A stretch of 32,564 bases of DNA from Archaeoglobales archaeon (lineage in GTDB: Archaea; Halobacteriota; Archaeoglobi; Archaeoglobales; Archaeoglobaceae), in NCBI GenBank assembly GCA_011605865.1, contig JAAOZI010000035.1, positions 1-32,564 on the forward strand, written 5' to 3'. Shown here piece after piece: positions 15,707 through 23,728 of this stretch. Numbering within the stretch: position 1 is the stretch's first letter; each line of letters opens with the position of its first letter. Position numbers and translations under genes: made by a program. Below the pieces are notes generated by a model. The model made no database searches. It saw only the letters and a list, made by a program, of their open reading frames with translations, and was not told the DNA's origin.

Positions 15707-16435
15707 ATGAGAGCTGTTCTGATTTTCAGCGGTGGAATCGACAGCTCAACCCTGCTCTACTATCTTCTAAAGAATGGTTATTCGGTCCATGCGCTAACCT
15801 TCATCTACGGCCAAAGACATGTAAAAGAAGTTGATTCTGCAAAGAAAGTTGCCAAAAAGGCGTCTGAAATTGGCTTTGTCGAACATAGAATTGTCGACAT
15901 AACCTCGATTCACGATTTAATATCCAAAGGGGCGATAACCGGAAATGAAGAAATTCCAGAAGGTCACTACACGGAAGAAAGTCAGAGAATAACGGTTGTT
16001 CCGAACAGGAATATGATTTTCCTTTCAATTGCAGTGGGATACGCTGTAAAAATAGGGGCAAAAGACGTTTACTATGCAGCCCACAGAAGTGACCAAATTT
16101 ATCCTGACTGCAGAAAGGAGTTCGTGAAAGCTATGGATTCTGCTATTTATCTGGCAAACATCTACGACCCTGTCGAGCTAAAAGCACCATTTGTAGACAT
16201 GACAAAAGCCGAGATCGTTGCCTTGGGTTTAAAGCTCGGAGTTCCCTATGAGCTGACCTGGAGCTGTTATGCGGGTGGAGAAAGACCGTGCCTCAAATGC
16301 GGAACCTGCGTTGAGAGGACAGAAGCTTTCCTACTCAATAACTCAAAGGATCCCCTCTTGACTGAAGATGAATGGAAAATCGCAGTCGAAAATTTAGCAA
16401 AATACTCGCCGGCTAAATCTAGTCATAAGGGGTAG
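15707..16435 (+). CDS. queC: 7-cyano-7-deazaguanine synthase QueC (archaeosine pathway)
   Basis: QueC converts 7-carboxy-7-deazaguanine to preQ0 with ATP and ammonia; in archaea preQ0 is inserted into tRNA position 15 and becomes archaeosine. The 242-residue protein has the PP-loop FSGGIDSSTLLYYL at its start and the zinc site SCYAGGERPCLKCGTC near its end. I use the ATG at 15707 (MRAVLIFSGG) since the longer frame from 15668 would overlap the previous gene by 38 nt and adds no conserved residue. It overlaps convergent bpsA by 17 nt. Confidence 0.95.
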   Translation: MRAVLIFSGGIDSSTLLYYLLKNGYSVHALTFIYGQRHVKEVDSAKKVAKKASEIGFVEHRIVDITSIHDLISKGAITGNEEIPEGHYTEESQRITVVPNRNMIFLSIAVGYAVKIGAKDVYYAAHRSDQIYPDCRKEFVKAMDSAIYLANIYDPVELKAPFVDMTKAEIVALGLKLGVPYELTWSCYAGGERPCLKCGTCVERTEAFLLNNSKDPLLTEDEWKIAVENLAKYSPAKSSHKG

Positions 16436-17432
16436 CTAGGCTCTCTTCATCCTTGTAAACTCTCTCGTCTATAAACATCTCACCCTCTACGAGAGGTTTA
16501 GGATCTCTAACAGCCTCTATTCTGAAAAGCGAAGACGTGTACCAGTCGTAATCTGTTCTCACCTTGAGCTTTTTGTATATGGGAAGCTTATCTTCAAATG
16601 AGGAGTAACTTTTTTCAGTTGCGGGATATAGGTTGAACTTCCTTTTTATATCGGTTATCACAAATCCCATTTCGAGAATCATTCTCTCAATTTCGTACCA
16701 TTTCTTTCTAGAGGCTTCCAGCGTTGTCAGACCAAAGTAACCAGAGCAACCGACCCCCTTCAAAGTTGAAGCTCCTCTGGAGAGAAATAGTTTTATTCCA
16801 TCAAGGGTCTCAACGGGATCGGTCACAAAAACGTCGAATTTTTTTCTAAATTCATCCGGGAACATCTTTTGAACATCATACATATATGCGGAGACATTCA
16901 GGCCGTGTTTCTTAGAAACCTTGTTTATAAATTCGACAAGCCTTTCATCTACGTCTACTACGATTACCTCCTTCGGCAAACCTGTTAAAGATACCGCTAT
17001 GCTGAAGAGGTCATCATCTCCAACGACGAAAAACCTTCCATAAATATCCCCGCGCTCGTGAATAAACTCAAGACGCCTTATCACACCATCCTCGCTTATG
17101 AAGCCTTGATCGAACTTTTCAATGGCGGGTGGTCTGTTTTTGCATATTTCCTTATATTCCAAAAGAATTTTCGAGTAAAAGTCAGTTAAGATATAACCGG
17201 TTCCATTGCAGTTAATGCATTTCGCATTTATTGGAAAAAAGCGTGAAATGTCTCTTCCTTTTTCCGTTATCCTTATTCTACCACTAAAAAACTCAATGAG
17301 TCCAGATTTTAGAAGATTATCCATCGCATCAAGAAATTCGTTTAAAGAAGCGTCTTGATAATCTATAACCTCATAAACGCTCCTCTCACCTTCCAAAAGA
17401 CACTGCAGAATCTGAATTTCGATTCTGTTCAT
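16419..17432 (-). CDS. bpsA: Branched-chain polyamine synthase BpsA, N4-bis(aminopropyl)spermidine synthase
   Basis: BpsA adds aminopropyl groups from decarboxylated SAM to the internal nitrogen of spermidine, making branched polyamines that stabilise nucleic acids at high temperature. The protein has an N-terminal winged-helix-like part, a zinc site AKCINCNGTGYI, and the catalytic domain with the signature GDDDLFSIA and VVDVDERLVEF, then VFVTDPVETLDG. It has 337 residues from the ATG at 17432, which has GGGGAT about 7 nt upstream; the ATG at 17459 would overlap speH by 23 nt. Being directly behind speH, which makes the aminopropyl donor, strongly supports the assignment. Confidence 0.93.
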   Translation of the reverse strand: MNRIEIQILQCLLEGERSVYEVIDYQDASLNEFLDAMDNLLKSGLIEFFSGRIRITEKGRDISRFFPINAKCINCNGTGYILTDFYSKILLEYKEICKNRPPAIEKFDQGFISEDGVIRRLEFIHERGDIYGRFFVVGDDDLFSIAVSLTGLPKEVIVVDVDERLVEFINKVSKKHGLNVSAYMYDVQKMFPDEFRKKFDVFVTDPVETLDGIKLFLSRGASTLKGVGCSGYFGLTTLEASRKKWYEIERMILEMGFVITDIKRKFNLYPATEKSYSSFEDKLPIYKKLKVRTDYDWYTSSLFRIEAVRDPKPLVEGEMFIDERVYKDEESLATPYD

Positions 17433-17436
17433 TTTT

Positions 17437-17775
17437 TTATCCCCTATCGAGTATAACATGCCTATAAGACTTCGGTTTAAATTTCTCTAGAAATAGCTTA
17501 AAAGCTTTTTCGGCTTTGGATTTGTCGCCACATGTGAAAATATCAAGATTCACAAGCTCGTATTCCGGCCAAGTGTGAATTGAAACATGACTCTCCGAAA
17601 TCAAAACAACTCCTGTAACTCCGTGAGGATTAAACTGCTTGTAAATACTCCCGACTTTGTTCAGACCGGCTTTATCCACCACCTCCTCTAAGATCTCTCT
17701 GACTTTTTCCTCTCTCGCGATCAGCTCTGGATCTACACCATAAAGTTCCGCGATAATATGTTTGCCGACTATCAT
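17437..17775 (-). CDS. speH: S-adenosylmethionine decarboxylase proenzyme
   Basis: SpeH makes decarboxylated SAM, the aminopropyl donor for polyamine synthesis. It is a self-cleaving pyruvoyl enzyme: the motif LISESHVSIHTWPE gives cleavage between Glu61 and Ser62, counted from the ATG at 17775, with the catalytic His and Cys (FTCGD) present. The 112-residue length is that of the bacterial/archaeal short form. ATG at 17775 is preceded by GGAAGGTGA; in-frame ATG (17781) and GTG (17784) are alternatives. A second, stronger site, GGAGGTGAGG, precedes ATGATG at 17794-17789 in another frame. A TATA-like TTTAAAAA near 17881-17890 predicts a leader of roughly 80 nt. Confidence 0.95.
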   Translation of the reverse strand: MIVGKHIIAELYGVDPELIAREEKVREILEEVVDKAGLNKVGSIYKQFNPHGVTGVVLISESHVSIHTWPEYELVNLDIFTCGDKSKAEKAFKLFLEKFKPKSYRHVILDRG

Positions 17776-17794
17776 ATTCATCACCTTCCATCAT

Positions 17795-17804
17795 CCTCAC
17801 CTCC
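17795..17804 (-). promoter_or_regulatory. Strong Shine-Dalgarno sequence upstream of speH, pointing at an out-of-frame ATG
   Basis: On the minus strand GGAGGTGAGG is followed at once by ATGATG (17794-17789). That ATG is not in the speH frame; its frame stays open to 17672 and would overlap the first third of speH. The proper speH start has its own weaker site GGAAGGTGA at 17788-17780. The site could serve an upstream reading frame that controls speH, or simply load ribosomes that shift to the speH start. Confidence 0.4.
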
Positions 17805-18060
17805 TCCCCAATTAATGGCGAAATTTCAGTAGTCAGAGAGTTTTCTTTATGAGGGACAAGAAACATCTAATTTGGCTTGATTTTTAAATTTTTCGCTAAA
17901 TTCAAACAGAGATTTAGACTCAGAATTTGATCCAAAAAGCAAAAAATATGCTGAACTTGAAAAAAACAGTATTTTACTGGTAGTTTTTAGGCATGTGGAA
18001 TTTTTTATCTCTGTTTCTAGTCAAAGGGAGAGAAAACTAATATCTTTAGTAAAAATAATT

Positions 18061-19482
18061 TCAGTAACTTCTCGAAGCAACAGCAAGAGTTCCTTTTCCA
18101 CCGCAAACGATGCATTCTCCCTCCATTTCAAAGTTAAGGAAGTTCGGCAATTCTTTAAGCCATCCAAGTAGCTTTCCACCTCTATTCTCAACTTGTTCCC
18201 CACAACTTTTTTCTTTGCAGAGATATAGCAAAACAACTGAACTTTTAGCATATTCCTCAATTTCAGAAAGAGACCTTGCAAATTTTAGCTTCCCCTTAAT
18301 AAACTCCACTGCTCTATTCCTGAGCCTATTTCTCATTTCTTCCCCCCAACTGCGAATTCTTTCTTCGCTTATTTCTTCCAAAGGAACGGAAAACTTCTTT
18401 CTTTCATCTCTGAAGGAGACAACTATATTCCTATTTTCAGCTTCTTTTGGACCGATTTCAAACCTTATCGGGACACCTTTAAGCTCCCATTTGTAATATT
18501 TAGCACCAGGTCTCTCCTCTCCTAGATCAAGTACGTATCTAAATCTCTTTATCCTTTCGACGACTTCTTTACAAAAATCCAAAACTTCCTTTTCTTTATC
18601 TTTATACAAAACCGGTATCAAAACTATCTGAATTGGAGCGACATCAAATGGTAAAACAAGCCCCAAATCGTCTCCGTGAATGGCTATGAGGGCTGCTATA
18701 CATCTTTCCGAAATTCCGTAGCACGTCTGATGAACGTAGTAGTGATTTCCATCGAATCCTTCATATTTTATATCAAAAGTCCTTGCAAAATTTTCTCCTA
18801 GATTGTGAACAGTTCCTATTTGCAAACTGCGGCCATCGGGCATTATAGTATCGAAGGCAATGGTGTAAACGGCCCCAGGGAATTTGTCCCAGTCCGGGCG
18901 ATGTATTACGAAATAAGGTATTGCAATAAAATCATAGAATTCCTTATAATATCCTATCGCTTTTTCAACCTGTTCTTCAGCCTCTTTTTGATTTCTATGC
19001 GCTGTGTGGGCCTCTTTGAATGAAGTTATCTCCCTAAGTCTTATAAGCGGCCTTGTATGCTTTGTTTCGTATCTAAAAACATTTACTATCTGGTAAACTC
19101 TTAAAGGCAAGTCAGCATGGGTTCTTATCCAAAGCTTGAACATTGGATACATCGCAGTTTCGCTTGTTGGACGCAAGGCAAGTTTCACGTCAAGCGGATC
19201 CAATCCACCATGCGTTATCCAATAAACTTCTCCCTCAAAACCTTTTATATGCTCGCTTTCCTTACCTAGTTCAGTTTCCGGAATTAAAGCAGGAAAGTAA
19301 ACTTCGTTGTGATCTCTGTCCATTATTTCCCTTAATTTTCCATAAACTAACTGTCTTAGCTTAAAACCAAACGGAAGCCAAACATAAAGACCCTTAACTG
19401 GATATCGGATATCCAATATTTCCGCAGCTTGAATTAGCTCGTGAAACCATTCCGAGAAAGTCTCCTTAGCTGGCAAAGCCAT
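18061..19482 (-). CDS. proS: Prolyl-tRNA synthetase, archaeal/eukaryotic type
   Basis: ProS charges tRNA-Pro. The 473-residue protein is a class II synthetase: motif 2 VFRYETKHTRPLIRLREI, motif 3 GDDLGLVLPFDVAPIQ, then the anticodon-binding domain and a C-terminal zinc-type domain with CKEKSCGEQ and CIVCGGKG, ending in Tyr. This C-terminal extension defines the archaeal-eukaryotic form. A TATA-like box near 19502-19510 on the minus strand is about 24 nt from the ATG, so the transcript is probably leaderless. A tRNA-Pro(GGG) gene lies 1.1 kb away, probably by coincidence. Confidence 0.97.
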   Translation of the reverse strand: MALPAKETFSEWFHELIQAAEILDIRYPVKGLYVWLPFGFKLRQLVYGKLREIMDRDHNEVYFPALIPETELGKESEHIKGFEGEVYWITHGGLDPLDVKLALRPTSETAMYPMFKLWIRTHADLPLRVYQIVNVFRYETKHTRPLIRLREITSFKEAHTAHRNQKEAEEQVEKAIGYYKEFYDFIAIPYFVIHRPDWDKFPGAVYTIAFDTIMPDGRSLQIGTVHNLGENFARTFDIKYEGFDGNHYYVHQTCYGISERCIAALIAIHGDDLGLVLPFDVAPIQIVLIPVLYKDKEKEVLDFCKEVVERIKRFRYVLDLGEERPGAKYYKWELKGVPIRFEIGPKEAENRNIVVSFRDERKKFSVPLEEISEERIRSWGEEMRNRLRNRAVEFIKGKLKFARSLSEIEEYAKSSVVLLYLCKEKSCGEQVENRGGKLLGWLKELPNFLNFEMEGECIVCGGKGTLAVASRSY

Positions 19483-19544
19483 CGGCTTAACTTCGCCTGC
19501 GCTATTTATTTTTTGTTACTTTTTGTTTCTGACCTCCTCACGCC

Positions 19545-19586
19545 CTTCAGAGTGGGGGTTCCTTCAGAGGTTACGAAGCAGTTTCT
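19545..19586 (+). repeat. Decayed insertion-element end hairpin
   Basis: ACGCCCTTCAGAGTGGGGG resembles the hairpin CTCGCCCTTCAGGGCGGGG seen at 28082-28097 and 30975-30993, with three or so changes that weaken the stem. The following bases GGTTCCTTCAGAGGTTACGAAG also resemble the sequence beside the copy at 28082. It borders the IS607-type remnant that begins at 19628. Confidence 0.5.
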
Positions 19587-19627
19587 CTCTAGTAAGTTTA
19601 TTAACTTGAATTACTTAAATAACCCAG

Positions 19628-19916
19628 ATGCCTGAGAAGCTCTACACGACCGGTGAAGTTGCTAAGATATTCGGTGTATCTTACGTAGCTGTGAAGAAGC
19701 GGGCTTACTCGGGGAAGATCAAGTACATTAAAACGCCGCGGTAAATACAGGTATCCTGAGAGTGAGATTAAGAGGCTCCTTGGCGAAGCACCAAAAGGCA
19801 GGGTCGCGATTTATGCTAGGGTAAGCTCAGCAGATCAGAGAGAAGATCTGGAGAGGCAGAAACAAAGACTTGTCGAGTATGCAAAGAGCAAAGGGTTACA
19901 AACTGCTTCTTTCTAA
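19628..19916 (+). pseudogene. IS607-type serine recombinase (TnpA), frameshifted and truncated
   Basis: The first 38 codons encode a MerR-like helix-turn-helix, starting MPEKLYTTGEVAKIFGVS, typical for IS607 transposases. They end at a TAA at 19742-19744. The next frame resumes at GGT (19740) with GKYRYPESEIKRLLGEAP, then the serine recombinase N-terminus RVAIYARVSSADQREDLERQ, where the catalytic serine lies in RVSS. It stops after SKGLQTASF at 19914-19916, so about two thirds of the catalytic domain is missing. A +1 or -2 change in the run CGCCGCGG accounts for the shift. It cannot make an active transposase. Confidence 0.85.
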
Positions 19917-19931
19917 GTTTTATAAATTGAA

Positions 19932-20115
19932 TTGAAGATTACATACGTTGATGTCTGTGCCCGAATATGTGGGGAAAAATTAAGCCCGAATGGGTACAGG
20001 CAAATGAAGTGCAGTAGCTGTGAAGAACCTGCTCCGCAGGTACCAGATGGATGCAGGAGCTTCCGTTCACCCCGAAAGCCCTCCCATGAAAAGAGGAGGG
20101 AAGGGATGAAAGTTA
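19932..20115 (+). pseudogene. TnpB C-terminal remnant, plus strand
   Basis: This frame carries CARICGEKLSPNGYRQMKCSSC, which is the C-terminal zinc ribbon of TnpB (IS200/IS605/IS607 family). A frame change then leads to VHPESPPMKRGGKG, the typical end of archaeal TnpB. The RuvC domain is missing. It lies 15 nt after the IS607 recombinase remnant on the same strand, so the two are probably the outer ends of one IS607 element with its middle deleted. Confidence 0.7.
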
Positions 20116-20196
20116 ATGCTAGACCAGAACGGCGGTTCATAAGTTCCCCTCATCTGTTCGGGATTACATCTGTCATCTGAAGTGCAGACAGGGTGG

Positions 20197-20495
20197 TCAG
20201 AGGTCCCCAGAAAGGTTCAGCAACTCTAAAGCCCTCTTCTCAATATCCAAGACTGCTATCCCGTCCCTATCCTCTTCCAAACCACACCTAGGACACTTGA
20301 ACCGTCTATAGCCGTTCTCCCTCAGTCGAGAACCACAGTTAGGGCAAATAGATGAAGTATATTCAGGTTCTACTGGGATTACTGGAACTCCAAGCTTCTC
20401 GCACTGAAAGACAAGCTTCAAAAAATTTGTTGTGAGTTGTCTGCCTCGAAGAGCGAGCTTTTCAATTATAAAAAACTCATTCTGAACACGAAAGT
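20197..20495 (-). pseudogene. TnpB C-terminal remnant, minus strand
   Basis: The minus-strand frame contains FFIIEKLALRGRQLTTNFLK, then VPVIPVEPEYTSSICPNCG, a second CxxC in FKCPRCGLEEDRDGIAVLDI and RALELLNLSGDL before the stop at 20197. This is the last RuvC segment and zinc ribbon of a TnpB nuclease; the first 300 or so residues are absent. Just upstream, 20511-20528 on the minus strand reads CTCCGCCCTAAAGAATGAGG, a worn copy of the element-end hairpin. The remnant thus joins a left end directly to the tnpB 3' end. It is tail-to-tail with the preceding remnant and unrelated to its sequence in detail. Confidence 0.8.
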
Positions 20496-20563
20496 TGCAA
20501 CCAAAACCTCATTCTTTAGGGCGGAGGAGAGGATTGATTTCAGAGTAGGCAATTCTAAGAAAA

Positions 20564-20575
20564 TTTTTAAATAAC
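20564..20575 (+). promoter_or_regulatory. TATA-like box of tRNA-Pro
   Basis: TTTTTAAATAAC is centred about 27 nt before the first base of the tRNA gene, the expected spacing for an archaeal promoter with transcription starting at or just before the tRNA. Confidence 0.5.
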
Positions 20576-20595
20576 CAGAAACTCAGAAAATTTGG

Positions 20596-20669
20596 GGGGC
20601 CGTGGGGTAGCCTGGTTATCCTCTCGGCCTGGGGCGCCGGTGACCCGAGTTCAAATCTCGGCGGCCCCA
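20596..20669 (+). tRNA. tRNA-Pro (anticodon GGG)
   Basis: A full cloverleaf can be drawn: acceptor stem GGGGCCG with CGGCCCC and discriminator A; D arm GGGT-AGCCTGGTT-ATCC; anticodon stem TCGGC/GCCGG closing a seven-base loop CTGGGGC with anticodon GGG; T arm CCGAG-TTCAAAT-CTCGG. The gene is 74 nt, has no intron and does not encode CCA. It lies between the transposon remnants and hemL, on the same strand as hemL. Confidence 0.96.
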
Positions 20670-20717
20670 CTTTCGAATTCTCAGAAAGAGTTTTAAAATC
20701 GGGCAATGACGGGTTTC

Positions 20718-21983
20718 ATGAAGTTTGATATATCTAGAGAGCTATACAGCGAGGCAATAAAACTAATGCCAGGAGGGGTTAGCAGCCCAGTAAGGGCCTT
20801 TAAGCCACACCCATTTTTTGTCTCCAAAGCAAGAGGATCTAAAATCTACGATGTAGACGGAAACGAGTTTATCGACTACTGCATGGCCTACGGAGCTCTT
20901 ATCCTCGGTCATGCAAACGAAGAAGTAAAGAACGCTATAAAAGAAAAACTCGAAGATGGATGGCTCTATGGGACTCCAATTGAACTTGAAGTGAAATATG
21001 CAAAGTTGATCAGAAAGTACTATCCTTCGATTGAAATGTTACGCTTTGTAAACACGGGAAGCGAAGCTACTATGTCGGCTTTGAGAGTTGCCAGAGGTTT
21101 CACTGGTAGAGAAAAGATAGTGAAAATCGAAGGTAGTTTTCATGGATCCCATGAAGCCGTTCTGGTAAAAGCTGGAAGCGGCGCTACAACCTTTGGAGTT
21201 CCGAATTCGGCAGGAGTTCCGAAAGATTTTGTAAAGAACACACTGCAGGTTCCTTTTAATGATGTTCAAGCCCTTTCTTACGTTCTAGAGAAGAACAAAG
21301 ATGTTGCAGCGGTAATAATGGAACCCGTAATGGGGAATTCATCGCTTATTTTGCCAGAAGCGAATTATCTAAAAGAGGTTAGAAAGATTACATTGGAAAA
21401 TGATGTTTTACTGATCTTTGACGAGATCATTACGGGTTTCCGGCTTGCAATGGGAGGCGCGCAAGAATTCTACGGAGTCAAAGCCGATATAACCACCCTT
21501 GGAAAAATTGCTGGAGGGGGATTTCCAATCGGAATCTATGGAGGTAGAAAGGAAATAATGGAAAAGGTTGCACCATCCGGAGACGTATACCAGGCAGGAA
21601 CTTTCAGTGGAAACCCCATAAGTCTTCTTGCAGGCTATACGACCGTGAAAACTATCGAAAAATACAACGCAATTGAGAGAACTTCAAGAAAAACTAAAAA
21701 ACTCTGCGAAGCAATAACCGACGACCTAAAAAATGCCGAACTAGCTTTTATAGCTTCCATGTTTTGTATTTACTTTGGAAAAACTCCCAAAAATTACTCG
21801 GAAGCTCTAAAGTTAGATAAAGATTCCTATATGAAGTTCTTCTGGAAACTTCTTGAAAAAGGAGTATTCTTCCCACCCTCTCAATTCGAAGTTTGCTTTA
21901 TGAGCTTCGCACACAGCGATGAAGATATAGAAAAAACTGCAAATGCAATAAGAGAGGCCTATGAAAATTCGAGTAGGAACTAG
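20718..21983 (+). CDS. hemL: Glutamate-1-semialdehyde 2,1-aminomutase
   Basis: HemL makes 5-aminolevulinate, the first universal tetrapyrrole precursor, by the C5 pathway. The 421-residue PLP enzyme has MPGGVSSPVRAFKPHPFFV near the start, GSEATMSALRVARGFTGR, the aspartate region LLIFDEIITGFR and the PLP lysine in TLGKIAGGGFPIG. I prefer the ATG at 20718 (MKFDISRELY): TTTTAAAA at 20691-20698 is about 23 nt upstream, and the ATG at 20706 adds four residues not expected in the family. The 3' end overlaps hemC by 23 nt. This gene starts the hemL-hemC-cobA run. Confidence 0.96.
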   Translation: MKFDISRELYSEAIKLMPGGVSSPVRAFKPHPFFVSKARGSKIYDVDGNEFIDYCMAYGALILGHANEEVKNAIKEKLEDGWLYGTPIELEVKYAKLIRKYYPSIEMLRFVNTGSEATMSALRVARGFTGREKIVKIEGSFHGSHEAVLVKAGSGATTFGVPNSAGVPKDFVKNTLQVPFNDVQALSYVLEKNKDVAAVIMEPVMGNSSLILPEANYLKEVRKITLENDVLLIFDEIITGFRLAMGGAQEFYGVKADITTLGKIAGGGFPIGIYGGRKEIMEKVAPSGDVYQAGTFSGNPISLLAGYTTVKTIEKYNAIERTSRKTKKLCEAITDDLKNAELAFIASMFCIYFGKTPKNYSEALKLDKDSYMKFFWKLLEKGVFFPPSQFEVCFMSFAHSDEDIEKTANAIREAYENSSRN

Positions 21984-22812
21984 AGGCAGCAAGTTAGCTC
22001 TGGCCCAAGCAAATAGAGTTGTCGAAAGGCTCGCATCCGAAGGCTATGAAGTCGAACTAAAAATCATAAAGACAACCGGAGATGTAATGAAAGATAGACC
22101 CCTGCATGAATTTAAGGGAATTGGAGCTTTTGTAAGGGCCATAGATACAGCTCTGGCAAGAGGGGACATAGATGTGGCAGTTCACAGTTACAAAGACGTT
22201 CCAAGCCTTAGGGTTGAGGGAACAAATATAGCCGCTGTTCTTAAAAGGGATAGTCCATGCGATGCCCTAGTTTCACGAGATGGTAAAAAATTGGAAGAAC
22301 TCGAGCAAAAAGCAATAATAGGAACTTCAAGCCTGAGGAGGAGGGCTCAGTTTTCTAGACTAAGGCCAGATATTATCTTCGAAAATCTGCGTGGAAATCT
22401 CGATACTAGGATTAGAAAGTTGAAAGAAGGGCTTTACGATGCAATAATAGTTGCTGAAGCGGGAATTCAAAGGTTAGGTTTGAAAATAGATTACCAAAGC
22501 TTTCCTCCAGATTTAATCGTTCCGCCTCCAAATCAAGGAATAATAGCAATTGCAACAAGATTGGGTGAAGAACATCTCGTTTCCTTCATGAACGATGAGA
22601 AAACTTGGATCGAAGCGCAGGTTGAAAGATCGATAACAAGAGAGCTGGGATTCGGATGCGCTGTACCATTCGGTGTTTATGCAGAAGTTAGAGGGGATAA
22701 GATTAGAGTTATATGCGAAATTCTTGGAGAGAGATATACTAGGGTTGAAGAGAAAATTTCTTCTATTGAAGAAGCAGTTGAAATCGCGAGGAGAATCAAG
22801 GATGCCAGGTAA
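21961..22812 (+). CDS. hemC: Hydroxymethylbilane synthase (porphobilinogen deaminase)
   Basis: HemC joins four porphobilinogens into the linear tetrapyrrole. The 283-residue protein begins MKIRVGTRGSKLALAQANRV and shows AVHSYKDVPS, GTSSLRRRAQFSRLRPD, the binding arginines in NLRGNLDTRIRKL and the cofactor-attaching cysteine in ELGFGCAVPFGVYAE. Length is slightly below the bacterial norm, usual for archaea. It overlaps hemL by 23 nt and cobA by 11 nt, so the three proteins are likely translationally coupled. hemA, hemB and hemD are not in the window. Confidence 0.97.
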   Translation: MKIRVGTRGSKLALAQANRVVERLASEGYEVELKIIKTTGDVMKDRPLHEFKGIGAFVRAIDTALARGDIDVAVHSYKDVPSLRVEGTNIAAVLKRDSPCDALVSRDGKKLEELEQKAIIGTSSLRRRAQFSRLRPDIIFENLRGNLDTRIRKLKEGLYDAIIVAEAGIQRLGLKIDYQSFPPDLIVPPPNQGIIAIATRLGEEHLVSFMNDEKTWIEAQVERSITRELGFGCAVPFGVYAEVRGDKIRVICEILGERYTRVEEKISSIEEAVEIARRIKDAR

Positions 22813-23536
22813 AGTTTTCATAGTTGGAGCTGGACCGGGAAAAAGAGATCTTCTAACTCTCAAAGCCCTGAAAGTCATAATGGAAGCTGATGTTATTCTT
22901 TACGACGATCTAATAGGAGAAGTAGTAGACTTGCTCAAAGAAACAAAAGCTCAGCTCATAAGCGTTGGAAAAAGAAAAGGAGTTCACAAATTTGAGCAGG
23001 AGGAAATAAACAAGATGCTTTCGGAACTTGCAAAGAAGGGGAAAAAAGTAGTCCGATTAAAGGGAGGAGATCCCTTTGTTTTTGGGAGAGGAGGAGAAGA
23101 AATAGAATATCTGGCAAAGGAAGGTATAGAATTCGAATACGTCCCAGGGATAACTTCTGCAATAGCTGTTCCAGGGGCTGCAGGAATTCCAGTAACACAT
23201 CGAAATTTCGATCCTGCAGTCGTTTTCATAACCGGACACGAAAGCAAAAGTAGGCTGAACTGGGAAGCTCTTGCAAAGCTAAATGCAACGATAGTTGTTC
23301 TTATGGGTCTGTCAAACATCGAGAACATTTGTAAAAATCTGATCCAACATGGAAAGGATCCCGAAACACCGGTGGCTGTAATAGAGAAGGGATTTTACCA
23401 AGAACAAAGAGTAATCGAAGGAAATCTTTCCAACATAGCTGAAAAAGTAAGAGAAGAGAATGTTTCCCCACCAGCAGTTATAGTGATAGGAAAAGTCGTG
23501 GAAATTCGCGAGAGAGTGAAGAATTTTCCGAAATGA
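22802..23536 (+). CDS. cobA: Uroporphyrinogen-III C-methyltransferase (siroheme branch)
   Basis: This SAM enzyme methylates uroporphyrinogen III twice to precorrin-2, the branch point to siroheme, cobalamin, F430 and the archaeal heme route. The 244-residue protein has VFIVGAGPGKRDLLTLKALK, then VRLKGGDPFVFGRGGEEIEY, PGITSAIAVPGAAGIPVTHR and the C-terminal PPAVIVIGKVV. The ATG at 22802 overlaps the hemC 3' end; the longer frame from 22673 is only the hemC shadow. In a sulfite-reducing archaeon siroheme for sulfite reductase would be a main product; that use is inferred. Confidence 0.96.
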   Translation: MPGKVFIVGAGPGKRDLLTLKALKVIMEADVILYDDLIGEVVDLLKETKAQLISVGKRKGVHKFEQEEINKMLSELAKKGKKVVRLKGGDPFVFGRGGEEIEYLAKEGIEFEYVPGITSAIAVPGAAGIPVTHRNFDPAVVFITGHESKSRLNWEALAKLNATIVVLMGLSNIENICKNLIQHGKDPETPVAVIEKGFYQEQRVIEGNLSNIAEKVREENVSPPAVIVIGKVVEIRERVKNFPK

Positions 23537-23728
23537 GCTAATCAGCATTTAAAAGCGATATTTCCGCATTAAAACCCAAAATCTTTTCATCCGCTGGACT
23601 TGAGAGCATAGATCTGCAGTCTCATTACAAGGCTCATTTATGCAACCGCTAAGATCCGCGGGAATCATCTCTACCAGGCACCTTTATTTAAAAAAAATAG
23701 AAAAATTAATTGCCCAACAACATTCTTC

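Noticed and set aside
18061-20669. Functional link between proS and the nearby tRNA-Pro
   Set aside because: They are on opposite strands, separated by 1.1 kb of transposon remains, and have their own promoters.
23545-23580. Similarity of the segment after cobA to 30836-30873 (both start GCATTTAAA and contain TTCCG.C and CCCAA)
   Set aside because: Matches are scattered, include a TATA-like stretch and need gaps. Chance cannot be excluded without alignment statistics.
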